Source of the DNA: Kriegella aquimaris
GTDB lineage: Bacteria > Bacteroidota > Bacteroidia > Flavobacteriales > Flavobacteriaceae
Assembly: GCF_900103215.1 (NCBI RefSeq)
Contig: NZ_FNGV01000009.1
Span: forward strand, 1 to 64,000
Reading direction: 5' to 3'
DNA: 64,000 nt
Part shown: positions 46,023 to 54,813 of the stretch, piece after piece
Numbering within the stretch: position 1 is the stretch's first letter
Layout: every line of letters begins with the position of its first letter
The notes under the pieces: generated by a model
Seen by the model: the letters and a program-made list of their open reading frames with translations, nothing else
What the model was told of the DNA's origin: nothing
The model's database searches: none
Made by a program: the position numbers and the translations under genes

Positions 46023-46842
46023 GTTTTACTAATATTTGAGGGTTAAAAAAGTGGTTTAACGGGCCATTTCCTTTTCCGATAGCTACATCTTTTCCATGAA
46101 AAATGGCTTTGTGTACATAATCCTGCCCTTTTGATATGGCTCCTACAAAAGACTCGCCTAAGGCCAAATAACTGGCGATGGCCGATGATAGCGTGCAGCC
46201 TGAACCGTGCGTGTTGTTGGTGTTATATTTTTCCTGTTGAAAAGCAGTTACCTTATCGTCCGCATCAAAAAATAAAGAGGTCAATTCCAGTGTTTTAAGG
46301 TGACCTCCTTTTAATAAAACATTTTTTACGCCTAATTTTTTGATTTTTTTACCAGCCGAGTACATGTCTTCGACGGTGTGAATTTCCATTTCAGCCAAGA
46401 TGGCAGCCTCGTCTAAATTGGGAGTGAGAATATCAATTATGGGAAACAACATTTCCACGATTGTGCCGATCGTGCTGTCTTCAATAAGTTTGTGCCCACT
46501 GGTCGCCACCATAACAGGATCAAAAACCAAGGGAGTTTTCGGATATTTTTTGAGGGTCTCAACGACAGTCAATACGAGTTCGGAAGTGTGCAGCATACCA
46601 ATTTTTATGGCCTTTGGGGGAATGTCTTCCATAATTGCCTGTATTTGTTCTTGTACCGCCATATATTCAATTGGGTAAATCGATTTAACACCTGTAGTGT
46701 TTTGAACAGGGAGGGCCGTTAAGGCGGAAGTGGCGTAGCACCCCAGGGCAGATATGGCTTTAATGTCGGCTTGAATGCCTGCGCCCCCGCTGCCATCAAA
46801 ACCCGCAATTGTCATTACTGAAGGATAGGAATACTGTTTCAT
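46009..46842 (-). CDS. thiD: Hydroxymethylpyrimidine/phosphomethylpyrimidine kinase ThiD
   Basis: 277 residues of the ribokinase-like fold. AGFDGSGGAGIQADIKAIS near the N-terminus, DPVMVATSGHKLI, the TPNLDEA segment and NTHGSGCTLSSAIAS are ThiD marks. It phosphorylates HMP twice to HMP-PP. It overlaps thiE by 4 bp (ATGA) and tenA by 14 bp, so the four thi genes are translationally coupled. Confidence 0.96.
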   Translation of the reverse strand: MKQYSYPSVMTIAGFDGSGGAGIQADIKAISALGCYATSALTALPVQNTTGVKSIYPIEYMAVQEQIQAIMEDIPPKAIKIGMLHTSELVLTVVETLKKYPKTPLVFDPVMVATSGHKLIEDSTIGTIVEMLFPIIDILTPNLDEAAILAEMEIHTVEDMYSAGKKIKKLGVKNVLLKGGHLKTLELTSLFFDADDKVTAFQQEKYNTNNTHGSGCTLSSAIASYLALGESFVGAISKGQDYVHKAIFHGKDVAIGKGNGPLNHFFNPQILVKHDLV

Positions 46843-47477
46843 ATCGTTTTTAGAATCTCATTTTTAAGTTCGAAAGCCGCTTTTTCCGGATTTTTGGCGC
46901 TGCAAATGGCAGAAACAACTGCAATACTATCGGCACCAGCTTCCAATACAGCTGCTATATTATCGATATTCATGTTTCCGATGGCGATCAAAGGTTTGGA
47001 GATTTTTTCTCGAATGTTGCGAATACCTTCCAAACCCCATTCCGTTAGGGTATCTTCTTTTGTTTGGGTTTTGAAAACGGGACTAACCCCTAGCCAGTCG
47101 GAAATTTGTGTTTCTTCGGTATCGAGCTGATCCAAGGCTTCTAGAGAATATCCTAACGATTTGCATCCTTTCCATGCCTTGCGAATGGTACTGGGAGGAA
47201 TATCTGTTGTTCCCACGTGTATTCCGAAAGCCTTCACCTCCATGGCAACCCTTAAGTTGTCATTGATAATTAAGGGAATATCATATTTATCCGTTAATTC
47301 TTTGAGTCGTTCGGCCTTAAGGAAATACATTTCGTCGGGGCAGTCTTTCTCCCGTAACTGGATGAGATCTACCCCACCACGAATGGCTGCTTCGGCAACC
47401 TCTAGAAAGGATTGATGTTTGCAATCACGTTCTGAGATGACCAAATACAGTGGATATGGAAAGGCTAGACTAGTCAT
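46839..47477 (-). CDS. thiE: Thiamine-phosphate synthase ThiE
   Basis: 212 residues from the ATG at 47477; the frame is open to 47642, but that part lies inside thiM and the 47477 start gives the normal ThiE length and N-terminus (PYPLYLVISERD). TIM-barrel marks are LREKD, INDN, GIHVGTTD and AIGNMNIDN. It joins HMP-PP and thiazole phosphate to thiamine phosphate. The start overlaps the end of thiM by 8 bp. Confidence 0.95.
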   Translation of the reverse strand: MTSLAFPYPLYLVISERDCKHQSFLEVAEAAIRGGVDLIQLREKDCPDEMYFLKAERLKELTDKYDIPLIINDNLRVAMEVKAFGIHVGTTDIPPSTIRKAWKGCKSLGYSLEALDQLDTEETQISDWLGVSPVFKTQTKEDTLTEWGLEGIRNIREKISKPLIAIGNMNIDNIAAVLEAGADSIAVVSAICSAKNPEKAAFELKNEILKTI

Positions 47478-48270
47478 GTAGCTCGATGTTGAGTGTGTTG
47501 TTAAATTCCGATGCTGTGATATTATAGAGCTTGTCCAATAGTTGGGTTTGGAGGCTTCCTGGTCCGGCACAATTATGGGCGGCCAATTCTCCACAGATTC
47601 CGAATAATGCCATTGCTGTGGCAACAGCCTCCATCTTGTCATCTATGACTGCGATAAAAGCGCCGATGATAGCGGTAGCGGAACATCCTAAACCGGTAAC
47701 CTTGGTCATCAATGCATGACCATTTTTGATAAAAACAGAGGTTTTAGGTCCTACGACAATATCTATCTCACCCGAGACGCAGACCACGGCGTAGTAGTTT
47801 TTGTGCAACAGTTTGGCAGCTTCCATGGCCTCCATGCTAACTGCCGTACTATCAACTCCCTTGGTCCTTGATATTTTAACCTGGGCCAAAGCCATAATTT
47901 CGGAAGCGTTGCCTCTTATTACCGTGGGTCGATATTCGAGCAATTGGGTCAAAAGGGTCGTTCGATAATGCGAAGCCCCTGCGCCTACAGGGTCTAGGAT
48001 CCAAGGCTTTTTTGTATGATGTGCGAGTTCGGCCGCTTTTAGCATCGCTTGTGACCAATAATTGTCCAAGGTGCCAATGTTGATGACCAACGACTGGCAA
48101 ATGGTACCAATATCATTGATTTCATCGTGCCCATGAGACATGATGGGAGATGCACCAACTGCTAAAAGGGCGTTGGCCGTGTTGTTCATCACCACAAAAT
48201 TGGTGATGTTCTGCACTAGGGGAGCAGAATTTTTTACGGTTTGAATGTGTTTCCAGAACTGGTTTTCCAT
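47470..48270 (-). CDS. thiM: Hydroxyethylthiazole kinase ThiM
   Basis: 266 residues, usual length. The N-terminal LVQNITNFVVMNNTANALLA and the conserved GLGCSATAIIGAF loop with its Cys mark the family. It phosphorylates hydroxyethylthiazole for salvage. It is the first gene of the operon and is preceded by a TPP riboswitch, so thiamine pyrophosphate should repress the whole set. Confidence 0.96.
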   Translation of the reverse strand: MENQFWKHIQTVKNSAPLVQNITNFVVMNNTANALLAVGASPIMSHGHDEINDIGTICQSLVINIGTLDNYWSQAMLKAAELAHHTKKPWILDPVGAGASHYRTTLLTQLLEYRPTVIRGNASEIMALAQVKISRTKGVDSTAVSMEAMEAAKLLHKNYYAVVCVSGEIDIVVGPKTSVFIKNGHALMTKVTGLGCSATAIIGAFIAVIDDKMEAVATAMALFGICGELAAHNCAGPGSLQTQLLDKLYNITASEFNNTLNIELHD

Positions 48271-48347
48271 AATATTTGTGAGTTATATATTATGGCTAAA
48301 GGGCAATTCTTGAACATAAGAAGATGCGTGGCCACTATGGTGACCGG

Positions 48348-48429
48348 ATACTTTTCCCTACGACGGTATCAACCGTTTCAGGTTCAAAGGGACTCTCTCA
48401 ATTCTTTTTACGGAATACCCCTAAAGCCA
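48348..48429 (-). promoter_or_regulatory. TPP riboswitch (THI box) of the thi operon
   Basis: On the minus strand the element reads GGCTTTAGGGGT, then a small stem ATTC...GAAT (P3), TGAGA, then CCCTTTGAACCTGAAACGG and ACCGTCGTAGGGAAAAG, which are the conserved core of the thiamine pyrophosphate aptamer. CTTT at the 5' side pairs with AAAG at the 3' side (P1). A further stem GGTCAC/GTGGCC follows at about 48329-48345 and may be part of the expression platform. It ends about 78 nt before the thiM ATG. Confidence 0.93.
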
Positions 48430-48520
48430 TTTCAAATATAGCATCCTTTTTTTTAAACGGGAAATGAAATAATCGGTTCATTAACTTAAGTGAGTGAAAC
48501 GGAGGTGATATGGTAATGGG

Positions 48521-49363
48521 TCACTTGAATTTTTGGGTATAGGCATTTGCAAATCTTTTTCCCATAATTCGTTGTGCTTCCGAATTAAAATGTACTTTAT
48601 CACCTTTATCCTTTAAGTCGGCGGTTTCGATCAGCGATGCTTTGTCATCTGTCGAAACATAAAGCGCAATTTGATTATTTATTTTTTGCCATTGCTGATT
48701 GTTTTTTGAGAACGAGCCTAATTTACCTATGAGTATGGGCAAATCTTCGTTGTTTCCCGACGCTCTGAAATTAATAAAAAGTTGTGAAAGTCGGTCGGTG
48801 TACAGTTTAATATCTTCTTCGCTCTCAGCATCACTTTCACCTTGGTGCCATAAAATTCCTTTTAAGGTGCCATGATTTTTACCTATTTCCATTTTTTGGG
48901 CGAAATTTTTAAATAACTGAACCTTTTGATAGGTGGAATCTTCCAGCCACTGTCGTAGTGAACTTCCGCCGACAGCAGTCGGAATTAGCAATAGTGAAAC
49001 ACTATCGGGAATATGTTTTAGTAATTCCTTTCCAAAGGTTAAACCGCAGTCTAGACCAGCTCGGGAAGTTTCGTAAAAATGAAGTGGTTCTTTTGCCACA
49101 ATAAACTCCTCGGTTTTGTTTAAACTTAATATCCTGTTGGAAGGAAGTGTATCTTGAGGTTCGACAAGGGCCCTGCCGGCCATGTTCGATTGTCCGGCCA
49201 GAATGAAGACCCATAAATTTTCTTTAGCAGGTAATTTATCAACGATTATTTCCATTTTTGGGAAAGTCTGCATCCTGATACTGTCGTCATAAAATTCATC
49301 ATCTTTTTGATTACAGGAGACCAAAAGGAAGAAGTTAATAAATATGAATATTTCTTTTCTCAA
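48521..49363 (-). CDS. CE6-like (sialate O-acetylesterase family) lipoprotein
   Basis: 280 residues from a TTG start at 49363; no ATG nearby gives a signal, while this start gives a lipoprotein signal with LVSC (Cys17). SGNH-type motifs: AGQSNM with Ser59, TAVGGSSLRQW, WHQGESDA, and DKVHFNSEAQ with the Asp/His pair. Such enzymes remove O-acetyl groups from xylan, sialic acid or other sugars. Its neighbours do not fix a substrate. It is separated from the thi operon by the riboswitch region and appears to be its own unit. Confidence 0.85.
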   Translation of the reverse strand: MRKEIFIFINFFLLVSCNQKDDEFYDDSIRMQTFPKMEIIVDKLPAKENLWVFILAGQSNMAGRALVEPQDTLPSNRILSLNKTEEFIVAKEPLHFYETSRAGLDCGLTFGKELLKHIPDSVSLLLIPTAVGGSSLRQWLEDSTYQKVQLFKNFAQKMEIGKNHGTLKGILWHQGESDAESEEDIKLYTDRLSQLFINFRASGNNEDLPILIGKLGSFSKNNQQWQKINNQIALYVSTDDKASLIETADLKDKGDKVHFNSEAQRIMGKRFANAYTQKFK

Positions 49364-49401
49364 AGCAACTTTTTTTGTTGATAATGGTCATTTCGAATTG
49401 T

Positions 49402-50364
49402 TTATAAAACAACGACAATTTTTCCTATATGCTCACCTCGGCCAAAATATGTGATTAGTTCTGGTATTTTCTTAAAAGTATGCGGACCATCAATAACGCA
49501 TTTCAATTTTCCTTGTATATAAAGCTGGTTGATTTCCTCCAGGCCCTGATTCGGTTTAAGACTTAGAATGCTGAGTTGTTTTTTATGGAATAAAGAAATG
49601 AATTTTTTATAACATAGCATTTGCAGCAGACGATGTGGTTTTCCGCCCACTGTGATGTAACTAGCTTCTAGTTTTAATGAACGTACATAGGCTAAGGGAC
49701 TTCGATTCGTTTTGCAATCGAGGACTAAGTCATATTTTTGGTGGCTTCTGGTAAAGTCCTCTTTTTTATAGTCAATTACATAATCAAAACCTAATGATTT
49801 CATTGTTTCCAGCTTTTTTCCGGTGTCTACTCCTGTAACTTCGCATTCGTGTAATTTTGCTAGTTGAAGTCCGAAAAAGCCCACTCCACCTCCTCCGCCG
49901 TTGATTAAAATTCTTTGCCCCTTTTTTATATTTCCCTTGCGTAGGCCCTGTAGGGCCAAAAGAGCAGCGTGTGGCAGAGAAGCGGCTTCATCAAATTTCA
50001 TGGTTTCAGGTTTTTCGACCACTGCCTTTTCGTGAATACAAATGAATTCCGCAAAACTACCAAAACCATAATCTGAAATATCACCGTAAACGGCATCCCC
50101 TATTTTGAGTTTTTTAACATTAGATCCGATTGCCTCGATCGTACCGGCCAACTCCATTCCCGGAATCTGTCTTTTGGGTTTTCTAATGCCGAACATTAAA
50201 CGGTACAAATAGGGCTTGCCGCGTACCATACTCCAATCATAATCGTTTATGGCCGTGGCACGAATACGCAGCAATACCTCGTTTTCTTTTGGTGTAGGTT
50301 GAGGTACCTCTTGAATTTTTAGTAGCTGAGGAGGCCCGTATTTTTCGCATACAAAGGCTTTCAT
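49402..50364 (-). CDS. NAD(P)-dependent alcohol dehydrogenase / quinone-reductase-like (MDR family)
   Basis: 320 residues from the ATG at 50364, which gives the common N-terminus MKAFVCEKYGPPQLL; an ATG at 50376 is also possible. MDR features: GMELAGTIEAIG, GDAVYGD, the Rossmann motif NGGGGGVGFFGLQLAK, and no zinc-ligand cluster, so a quinone-oxidoreductase-like enzyme is likely. Its substrate is unknown. It is cut off from the SDR gene upstream by a terminator and has its own inverted repeat just before the start codon. Confidence 0.88.
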   Translation of the reverse strand: MKAFVCEKYGPPQLLKIQEVPQPTPKENEVLLRIRATAINDYDWSMVRGKPYLYRLMFGIRKPKRQIPGMELAGTIEAIGSNVKKLKIGDAVYGDISDYGFGSFAEFICIHEKAVVEKPETMKFDEAASLPHAALLALQGLRKGNIKKGQRILINGGGGGVGFFGLQLAKLHECEVTGVDTGKKLETMKSLGFDYVIDYKKEDFTRSHQKYDLVLDCKTNRSPLAYVRSLKLEASYITVGGKPHRLLQMLCYKKFISLFHKKQLSILSLKPNQGLEEINQLYIQGKLKCVIDGPHTFKKIPELITYFGRGEHIGKIVVVL

Positions 50365-50380
50365 ATATTTGGACATGGCT

Positions 50381-50403
50381 TATTTAAGTCGAAAACTTAA
50401 ATA
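50381..50403. promoter_or_regulatory. Inverted repeat before the MDR oxidoreductase, candidate operator
   Basis: TATTTAAGT (50381-50389) and ACTTAAATA (50395-50403) form a perfect 9-bp inverted repeat with a 5-base spacer, ending a few bases before the possible ATG at 50376. A regulator site is likely; the regulator is not known. Confidence 0.45.
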
Positions 50404-50414
50404 TACTAAAAAGG

Positions 50415-50440
50415 AAACAGCCTCTGGCGAGAGGCTGTTT
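50415..50440 (-). terminator. Rho-independent terminator after the SDR gene
   Basis: An 11-bp stem, AAACAGCCTCT (50415-50425) with AGAGGCTGTTT (50430-50440), encloses a 4-base loop and is followed on the minus strand by CCTTTTTAG. It ends the tetR-SDR unit. Confidence 0.82.
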
Positions 50441-50500
50441 AAAATAGAGTAATTCTTAGTCGGTTATAATTACAAAAGGCTAGAACAAATCCTTTGATTT

Positions 50501-51361
50501 TTAAAGAAAACTATTTTTTATTTGATTTACCAACTTTGTGCCATCTGGGTCGGCCTGAGTTTTTAATTGACAAAAGTCTTCTGCCCATTTTGAGGTACGA
50601 ATACGTAATGGCGGATTTTCGTCTTGAGCTACCTTCAGCACGACTTCCGCTACTTCTCGACCAGTTTGATAAACCGCTACTTCGCTTTCACCGGCTCTTT
50701 TCTGATTGGCCGCTAGATAGCGCTCAAAAATGGGGAGGTATTCTCCTGAGGCGAGTTGCCCATTGTCTACGGTTTTGTCTATGGCAGACTTCATAAATTC
50801 GGTCGCTATACCGCCAGGCTCGACATTGGTGATTTTAATGTTAAAGGCATCGCCCACATAGGTGGCAAGCGCTTCCATATACCCTTCTACGGCAAATTTG
50901 GCACCGCAATACAGCTCATTAAAGGGTTGCCCTACTAACCCGCCTACTGAGGTAATGCTGATTATTTGACCCGACTTTTGTTTTCTCATATGGGGCAATA
51001 CTGCTTGTGTGCAAAGCACTACACCGTGATAATTTACGTCGGTTACCCATTTTATTTCTTCTAGTGTGGCTTGTTCGGTGGTTTTGGCAAAACCAGCTCC
51101 GGCGTTGTTTACCAAAACATCGATTTTTCCATCTTTTGCAATTATGGTTTTCACTGCTGACTGAATAGAAATTATGTCGGTTACGTCAAGCGGAAGTAAT
51201 TCAATATTTAATTTTTCTTCGGAAATTCTTTTTTTCAGGGCTTCGGCCTTTTTGAGATTTCGCATAGTAGCGTAAACCTTGTAGCCCTTGTTGGCAAAAA
51301 GTAGGGCACTTTCAAAGCCTACGCCAGTCGATGTTCCTGTAATCAATACATTTTTTTTCAT
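50501..51361 (-). CDS. Short-chain dehydrogenase/reductase
   Basis: 286 residues with classical SDR motifs: ITGTSTGVGFESA (cofactor site, residues about 7-19), NNAGAG, Ser in SITSVGG, and active-site Tyr and Lys in YCGAK. The substrate cannot be told. It follows the TetR gene by 52 bp, with a palindrome (51376-51395) just before its ATG, so it is probably the TetR target. Confidence 0.92.
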   Translation of the reverse strand: MKKNVLITGTSTGVGFESALLFANKGYKVYATMRNLKKAEALKKRISEEKLNIELLPLDVTDIISIQSAVKTIIAKDGKIDVLVNNAGAGFAKTTEQATLEEIKWVTDVNYHGVVLCTQAVLPHMRKQKSGQIISITSVGGLVGQPFNELYCGAKFAVEGYMEALATYVGDAFNIKITNVEPGGIATEFMKSAIDKTVDNGQLASGEYLPIFERYLAANQKRAGESEVAVYQTGREVAEVVLKVAQDENPPLRIRTSKWAEDFCQLKTQADPDGTKLVNQIKNSFL

Positions 51362-51375
51362 TTATTCTATTTTAT

Positions 51376-51395
51376 TGGAGTGAATGTTCATTCCA
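51376..51395. promoter_or_regulatory. Candidate TetR operator before the SDR gene
   Basis: TGGAGTGAATGTTCATTCCA is a 9+2+9 inverted repeat with one mismatched pair. Its half-site TTCATTCCA resembles the half-site of the palindrome before tetR (51980-52005). It lies 15 bp before the SDR start. Confidence 0.6.
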
Positions 51396-51413
51396 TTTTT
51401 AATTAAAATTTTT

Positions 51414-51965
51414 TTACGTTTTGATTCCGTCCCAAACCATGTTTGTTTGATTTTGAACTGATGTGCTATCAATATTTTCCTGAATTAAATACCATCTGAG
51501 GTACGATAAAACAGAACCTCCTATAAACTGAATTAATTCAGTGATCTCCAGATTTTTGATAATCCGTTCATCCTTGCCTTTTTTTAGCAAATCAAAAACG
51601 GGGTTTACAACCGCTATTCCTTTTGCCTTGCTTTCGGAGGTGATTATAGGAGACGCATGTAATTGCTCCATAAACTGAAAGTAGGCGGGATGTTCGATAA
51701 AAAAGAAGATAATGGACTGATAATAGTTCTCAAATTGAGTTTTTATAGGTTTTCTATAATCAAAGTCCGGAAAAGCGGAGTTCTCCTTTTCTTTAATGTT
51801 CACGTATAGTTCGTTGATTAAAACATCTTTGTTGGGAAAATAGTTATAAATGGTTCCCATACCGGTACCCGCATTTTTCGCTATGGCCGACATGGGGGTA
51901 TTATGAACCCCTTTTTCTACCAAAAGCATTAAAGCGGATTTTAAGATGTTTTCTTTCTTGTTCAC
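51414..51965 (-). CDS. TetR/AcrR-family transcriptional regulator
   Basis: 183 residues from a GTG start at 51965. The N-terminal helix-turn-helix (ILKSALMLLVEKGVHNTPMS, then the NAGTGMGTIYNYFPNKDVLI region) is typical of TetR repressors, and the rest is a helical ligand domain. Palindromes directly before this gene and before the SDR gene downstream suggest that it controls both. Ligand unknown. Confidence 0.93.
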   Translation of the reverse strand: MNKKENILKSALMLLVEKGVHNTPMSAIAKNAGTGMGTIYNYFPNKDVLINELYVNIKEKENSAFPDFDYRKPIKTQFENYYQSIIFFFIEHPAYFQFMEQLHASPIITSESKAKGIAVVNPVFDLLKKGKDERIIKNLEITELIQFIGGSVLSYLRWYLIQENIDSTSVQNQTNMVWDGIKT

Positions 51966-51979
51966 CGGACAAAAATAAG

Positions 51980-52005
51980 TATTTTGGAATGATTATTCCA
52001 AAATA
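51980..52005. promoter_or_regulatory. Candidate TetR operator before tetR
   Basis: TATTTTGGAAT (51980-51990) and ATTCCAAAATA (51995-52005) form a perfect 11-bp inverted repeat with a 4-base spacer, 14 bp before the GTG start of the TetR gene. Autoregulation is likely. Confidence 0.65.
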
Positions 52006-52140
52006 TGATGCAATTTTTTCAGCTTACCGTTAATTGTTCGAATATTATAGCTTTGGCAGATAGGGGAAGGAGCGCGAATACTCTTTATTTAATAGGGAGT
52101 TTCCTATGAGTATTATATCCTTTAGGATATTTCGAAATAT

Positions 52141-52989
52141 TTAGTTTCTTAGACCATCTAAGTTAGCTTTTAGTATCGTCTTGACATCTGCTTCTTCAAC
52201 ATGTCCTAAAATACCGAAATCACCCATGTAACCTTTGGCTATCAATAATTCGATCATTTCTTTTTCATAATCTCCCGCTCCAATGGGAAGTATCTTGGGT
52301 CCCTCTTTTCTTAAGCCATCCAGATTTACATTCCATAGGTAAGGCAACATTATTGTCACCATTTCTGGAAAATCGTCAATTTGATTATGTGCATGGTGAA
52401 AATTATAGACTAACCCCAAATCTTCATTGGGCAGTGCTTTGATAATCTTTATTTGATTTTCAGGTTCTCCGAACCAATCTCCATGATTATACAAGGCTAT
52501 TTTACAATTCAAAGCCGCTGCTTTGTTACTTAGGAAAGCAATCATTTTCGCCCCTTTGTTAACTGAATCGGCATCCGATAGATTTTCAAAAAAATTGGCA
52601 TTAAAACTAACCCAGATTTGACCTTCGTAACCGACCTCTTGTATAACGCTGAAGACTTTTTCATTGGAGCTATTCAAACCTTCCAACGAATTCGAATCGT
52701 TATCTATCCAAAGCCACAGGGCTATTACATCTATATCATTTTTTTTAGCCAACCTCAATTCTTCAGCCATATAAGGGAGATGCTCGCTTCTCCAGTCATA
52801 GGCATACTTTGTGATGCCCAAATCTTTCAGCATTTCTATTCTCTCTGTCGGAGATCGCTTCATACTGTCATAGGGTACAATGCACCAAGCATAAATATTT
52901 TCGGGGTCAATGATGTGGTCTTCTTTTACTTCTTTGCATGAAATAATTATTAATAATGAAGTAATGAGAATCGGAATATAGGTTTTCAT
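52141..52989 (-). CDS. Lipoprotein with xylose-isomerase-like TIM-barrel domain
   Basis: 282 residues from the ATG at 52989, giving a lipoprotein signal with IISC (Cys18); the frame is open to 53025. The body resembles sugar phosphate isomerase/epimerase TIM barrels (ERIEMLKDLGITKYAYDWR, KIALYNHGDWFGEP, DLGLVYNFHHAHNQ, NLDGLRKEGPKILPIGAGD). Exported members of this fold are common in Bacteroidota sugar loci but their reaction is not known to me. It lies between the TetR gene and the SusD gene as a single unit. Confidence 0.78.
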   Translation of the reverse strand: MKTYIPILITSLLIIISCKEVKEDHIIDPENIYAWCIVPYDSMKRSPTERIEMLKDLGITKYAYDWRSEHLPYMAEELRLAKKNDIDVIALWLWIDNDSNSLEGLNSSNEKVFSVIQEVGYEGQIWVSFNANFFENLSDADSVNKGAKMIAFLSNKAAALNCKIALYNHGDWFGEPENQIKIIKALPNEDLGLVYNFHHAHNQIDDFPEMVTIMLPYLWNVNLDGLRKEGPKILPIGAGDYEKEMIELLIAKGYMGDFGILGHVEEADVKTILKANLDGLRN

Positions 52990-53199
52990 GTCGTTTGATT
53001 TTAACTCAACTATGTGCAAGTACATTTTCTCAGTGGAAAACTACTGCAATAAATTATCAGGGCCTAAGTGATAGTTGATTCTTGGTATTTTAAGACTTTT
53101 TTACGTAGAACAAGAATCTTATCACAAGATAGTCATTAAGCGCGCACGGTTGCTTTCAGACCTACCCGATTTTGGTTTTCTGGATGGTAGTTTAAAAAC

Positions 53200-53231
53200 A
53201 ACGCTTCGAACAATTGGTGTCCGAAGCGTTG
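53200..53231 (-). terminator. Terminator of the second SusC-SusD operon
   Basis: CAACGCTTCG (53200-53209) pairs with CGAAGCGTTG (53222-53231). On the minus strand it is followed by TTTTTAAAC. It lies 25 bp after the stop codon of the SusD gene. Confidence 0.75.
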
Positions 53232-53255
53232 ATGATTATACTTGATTATAATATT

Positions 53256-54803
53256 TTACTCTACATCCCACCATACCCTGGTGTCCAAAATATCGGGGCC
53301 TTGTCTTCCGATAGCTGCATCTAGATTGGCTGAATTGACTGTTCGTTCAGCATCTGGGTAGGTCAACCTACGAATAAAATCTTCGGTCTTCAATTCCCCA
53401 CCGGGGTAAGGGTTCGGGGCTACAACCGGAAACCCGCTCCTTCTGAAATTGGCCCAACTTTCCGAACCGTTTAAAAAAGAAGATATCCAATATTGGGTAT
53501 TGATCTGCTCCAATTCCATTCCTGAGGTGAGGGTATGTGTTGAAATATAGGTGTCAATTTCAGCTCCAGGTATCGTAGTATCTCCTGGCCAGTCCGCAAA
53601 TTGTTCCATATTGGCGCGAATTGCCTCTTGATAGAGCGCATTGGCATCGCCAGAGGCCCAACCGCGAACGATGGCCTCGGCATGCAACAATAATGTCTCT
53701 GAATAGGTAACATAGAAACTAGGTGCCTCGGGCGCTCCCAACCGTGTTCGATCTAACTGGCTATAATCAAAAAGGCTTGCTACTCCGTCCGCTGCAACCT
53801 GCGGTGCTATCGTGGTGTTATCAAACCCTTGTGGCATTCCTATCTGTACGGCGGGATCGCTATTGGCATTTTCGGGTACTTGGCCCCCTTCTGATGCCGA
53901 TCCTACATAACGAACGGCTATCGCCTTCAATCTAGGGTCATCGTTGCTCTGAAAGAAGTCGACCAACTCTTTGTCCAAATAATAAAATGGCGCTTGGCCC
54001 CCGTTCAAATTGGTACCCATTCCATTTCGGAAGCTGGCATCATGCCGAACCAAGGCATTGTCGTCATTTGAGGTCATAAGGCCTCCTGCAATCGCTTTCG
54101 CAGAAAATTCTTGGGCTTTCGCGGGGTTGACTTTGACCAATCGCATGGCGGCCCTTAATAAAAGGGAGTTTCCCAATCTTTTCCATGCGCTTATATTATC
54201 GCTGATGCCGGCACCCGCGTACATGACTTCTTGGTCTACCCCATCTTTTGCAGGGTCTAAGGCTGCAGAAGCCTCTTCCAGTTCTTTGAGCAGGTCATCG
54301 TAAATCAGCTCCTGAGAGTCGTATTCGGGAAAAGGAATCTGTTCCAAAAATCCTTTTCCGGCCTCGAAATACGGTACATCTCCATAACTGTCGGTCAAGA
54401 TCATAAATTGATGCGCGCGCCAAATTCGAAGCATCGACAACATATTTGTTTTTTCGGGGTCACCTTCGATGGATGCAATACCATCAACCAGATTTTTGAT
54501 GGTCGTACGATAGCCCAGGTTCCAAAGTTCGAGCGTTGCTGCGCGGTTGTCTTGATTAAGATTGGCCCCAGTACCTACACCGGCAAAAGGAGTAATCATT
54601 TGCCTTACGATGGTAACTTGATAGGTTAGGTTATTGCCATAACCGGGGGCACCTTGTATGATGGCGGTATTCAGTTGATAGGTCGGATCTATGGAAACCA
54701 AACGAACTTTGTCGGTATTCAGTTCATCGAACCCATCATCACATGAGAAAAGTAATGCCATTATCAAAAACGTACTGTATATATATTTCGTTATATTTTT
54801 CAT
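53256..54803 (-). CDS. SusD-like lipoprotein (second pair)
   Basis: 515 residues with a lipobox at LFSC (Cys21). It belongs to the SusD-like group with the N-terminal ELNTDKVRLVSIDPTYQLNTAI and the WRAHQFMILTDSYGDVPYFEA segment. It lies 10 bp after the second SusC gene and should be its surface glycan-binding partner. Glycan unknown. Confidence 0.93.
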   Translation of the reverse strand: MKNITKYIYSTFLIMALLFSCDDGFDELNTDKVRLVSIDPTYQLNTAIIQGAPGYGNNLTYQVTIVRQMITPFAGVGTGANLNQDNRAATLELWNLGYRTTIKNLVDGIASIEGDPEKTNMLSMLRIWRAHQFMILTDSYGDVPYFEAGKGFLEQIPFPEYDSQELIYDDLLKELEEASAALDPAKDGVDQEVMYAGAGISDNISAWKRLGNSLLLRAAMRLVKVNPAKAQEFSAKAIAGGLMTSNDDNALVRHDASFRNGMGTNLNGGQAPFYYLDKELVDFFQSNDDPRLKAIAVRYVGSASEGGQVPENANSDPAVQIGMPQGFDNTTIAPQVAADGVASLFDYSQLDRTRLGAPEAPSFYVTYSETLLLHAEAIVRGWASGDANALYQEAIRANMEQFADWPGDTTIPGAEIDTYISTHTLTSGMELEQINTQYWISSFLNGSESWANFRRSGFPVVAPNPYPGGELKTEDFIRRLTYPDAERTVNSANLDAAIGRQGPDILDTRVWWDVE

Positions 54804-54813
54804 CGTCTTTGTA

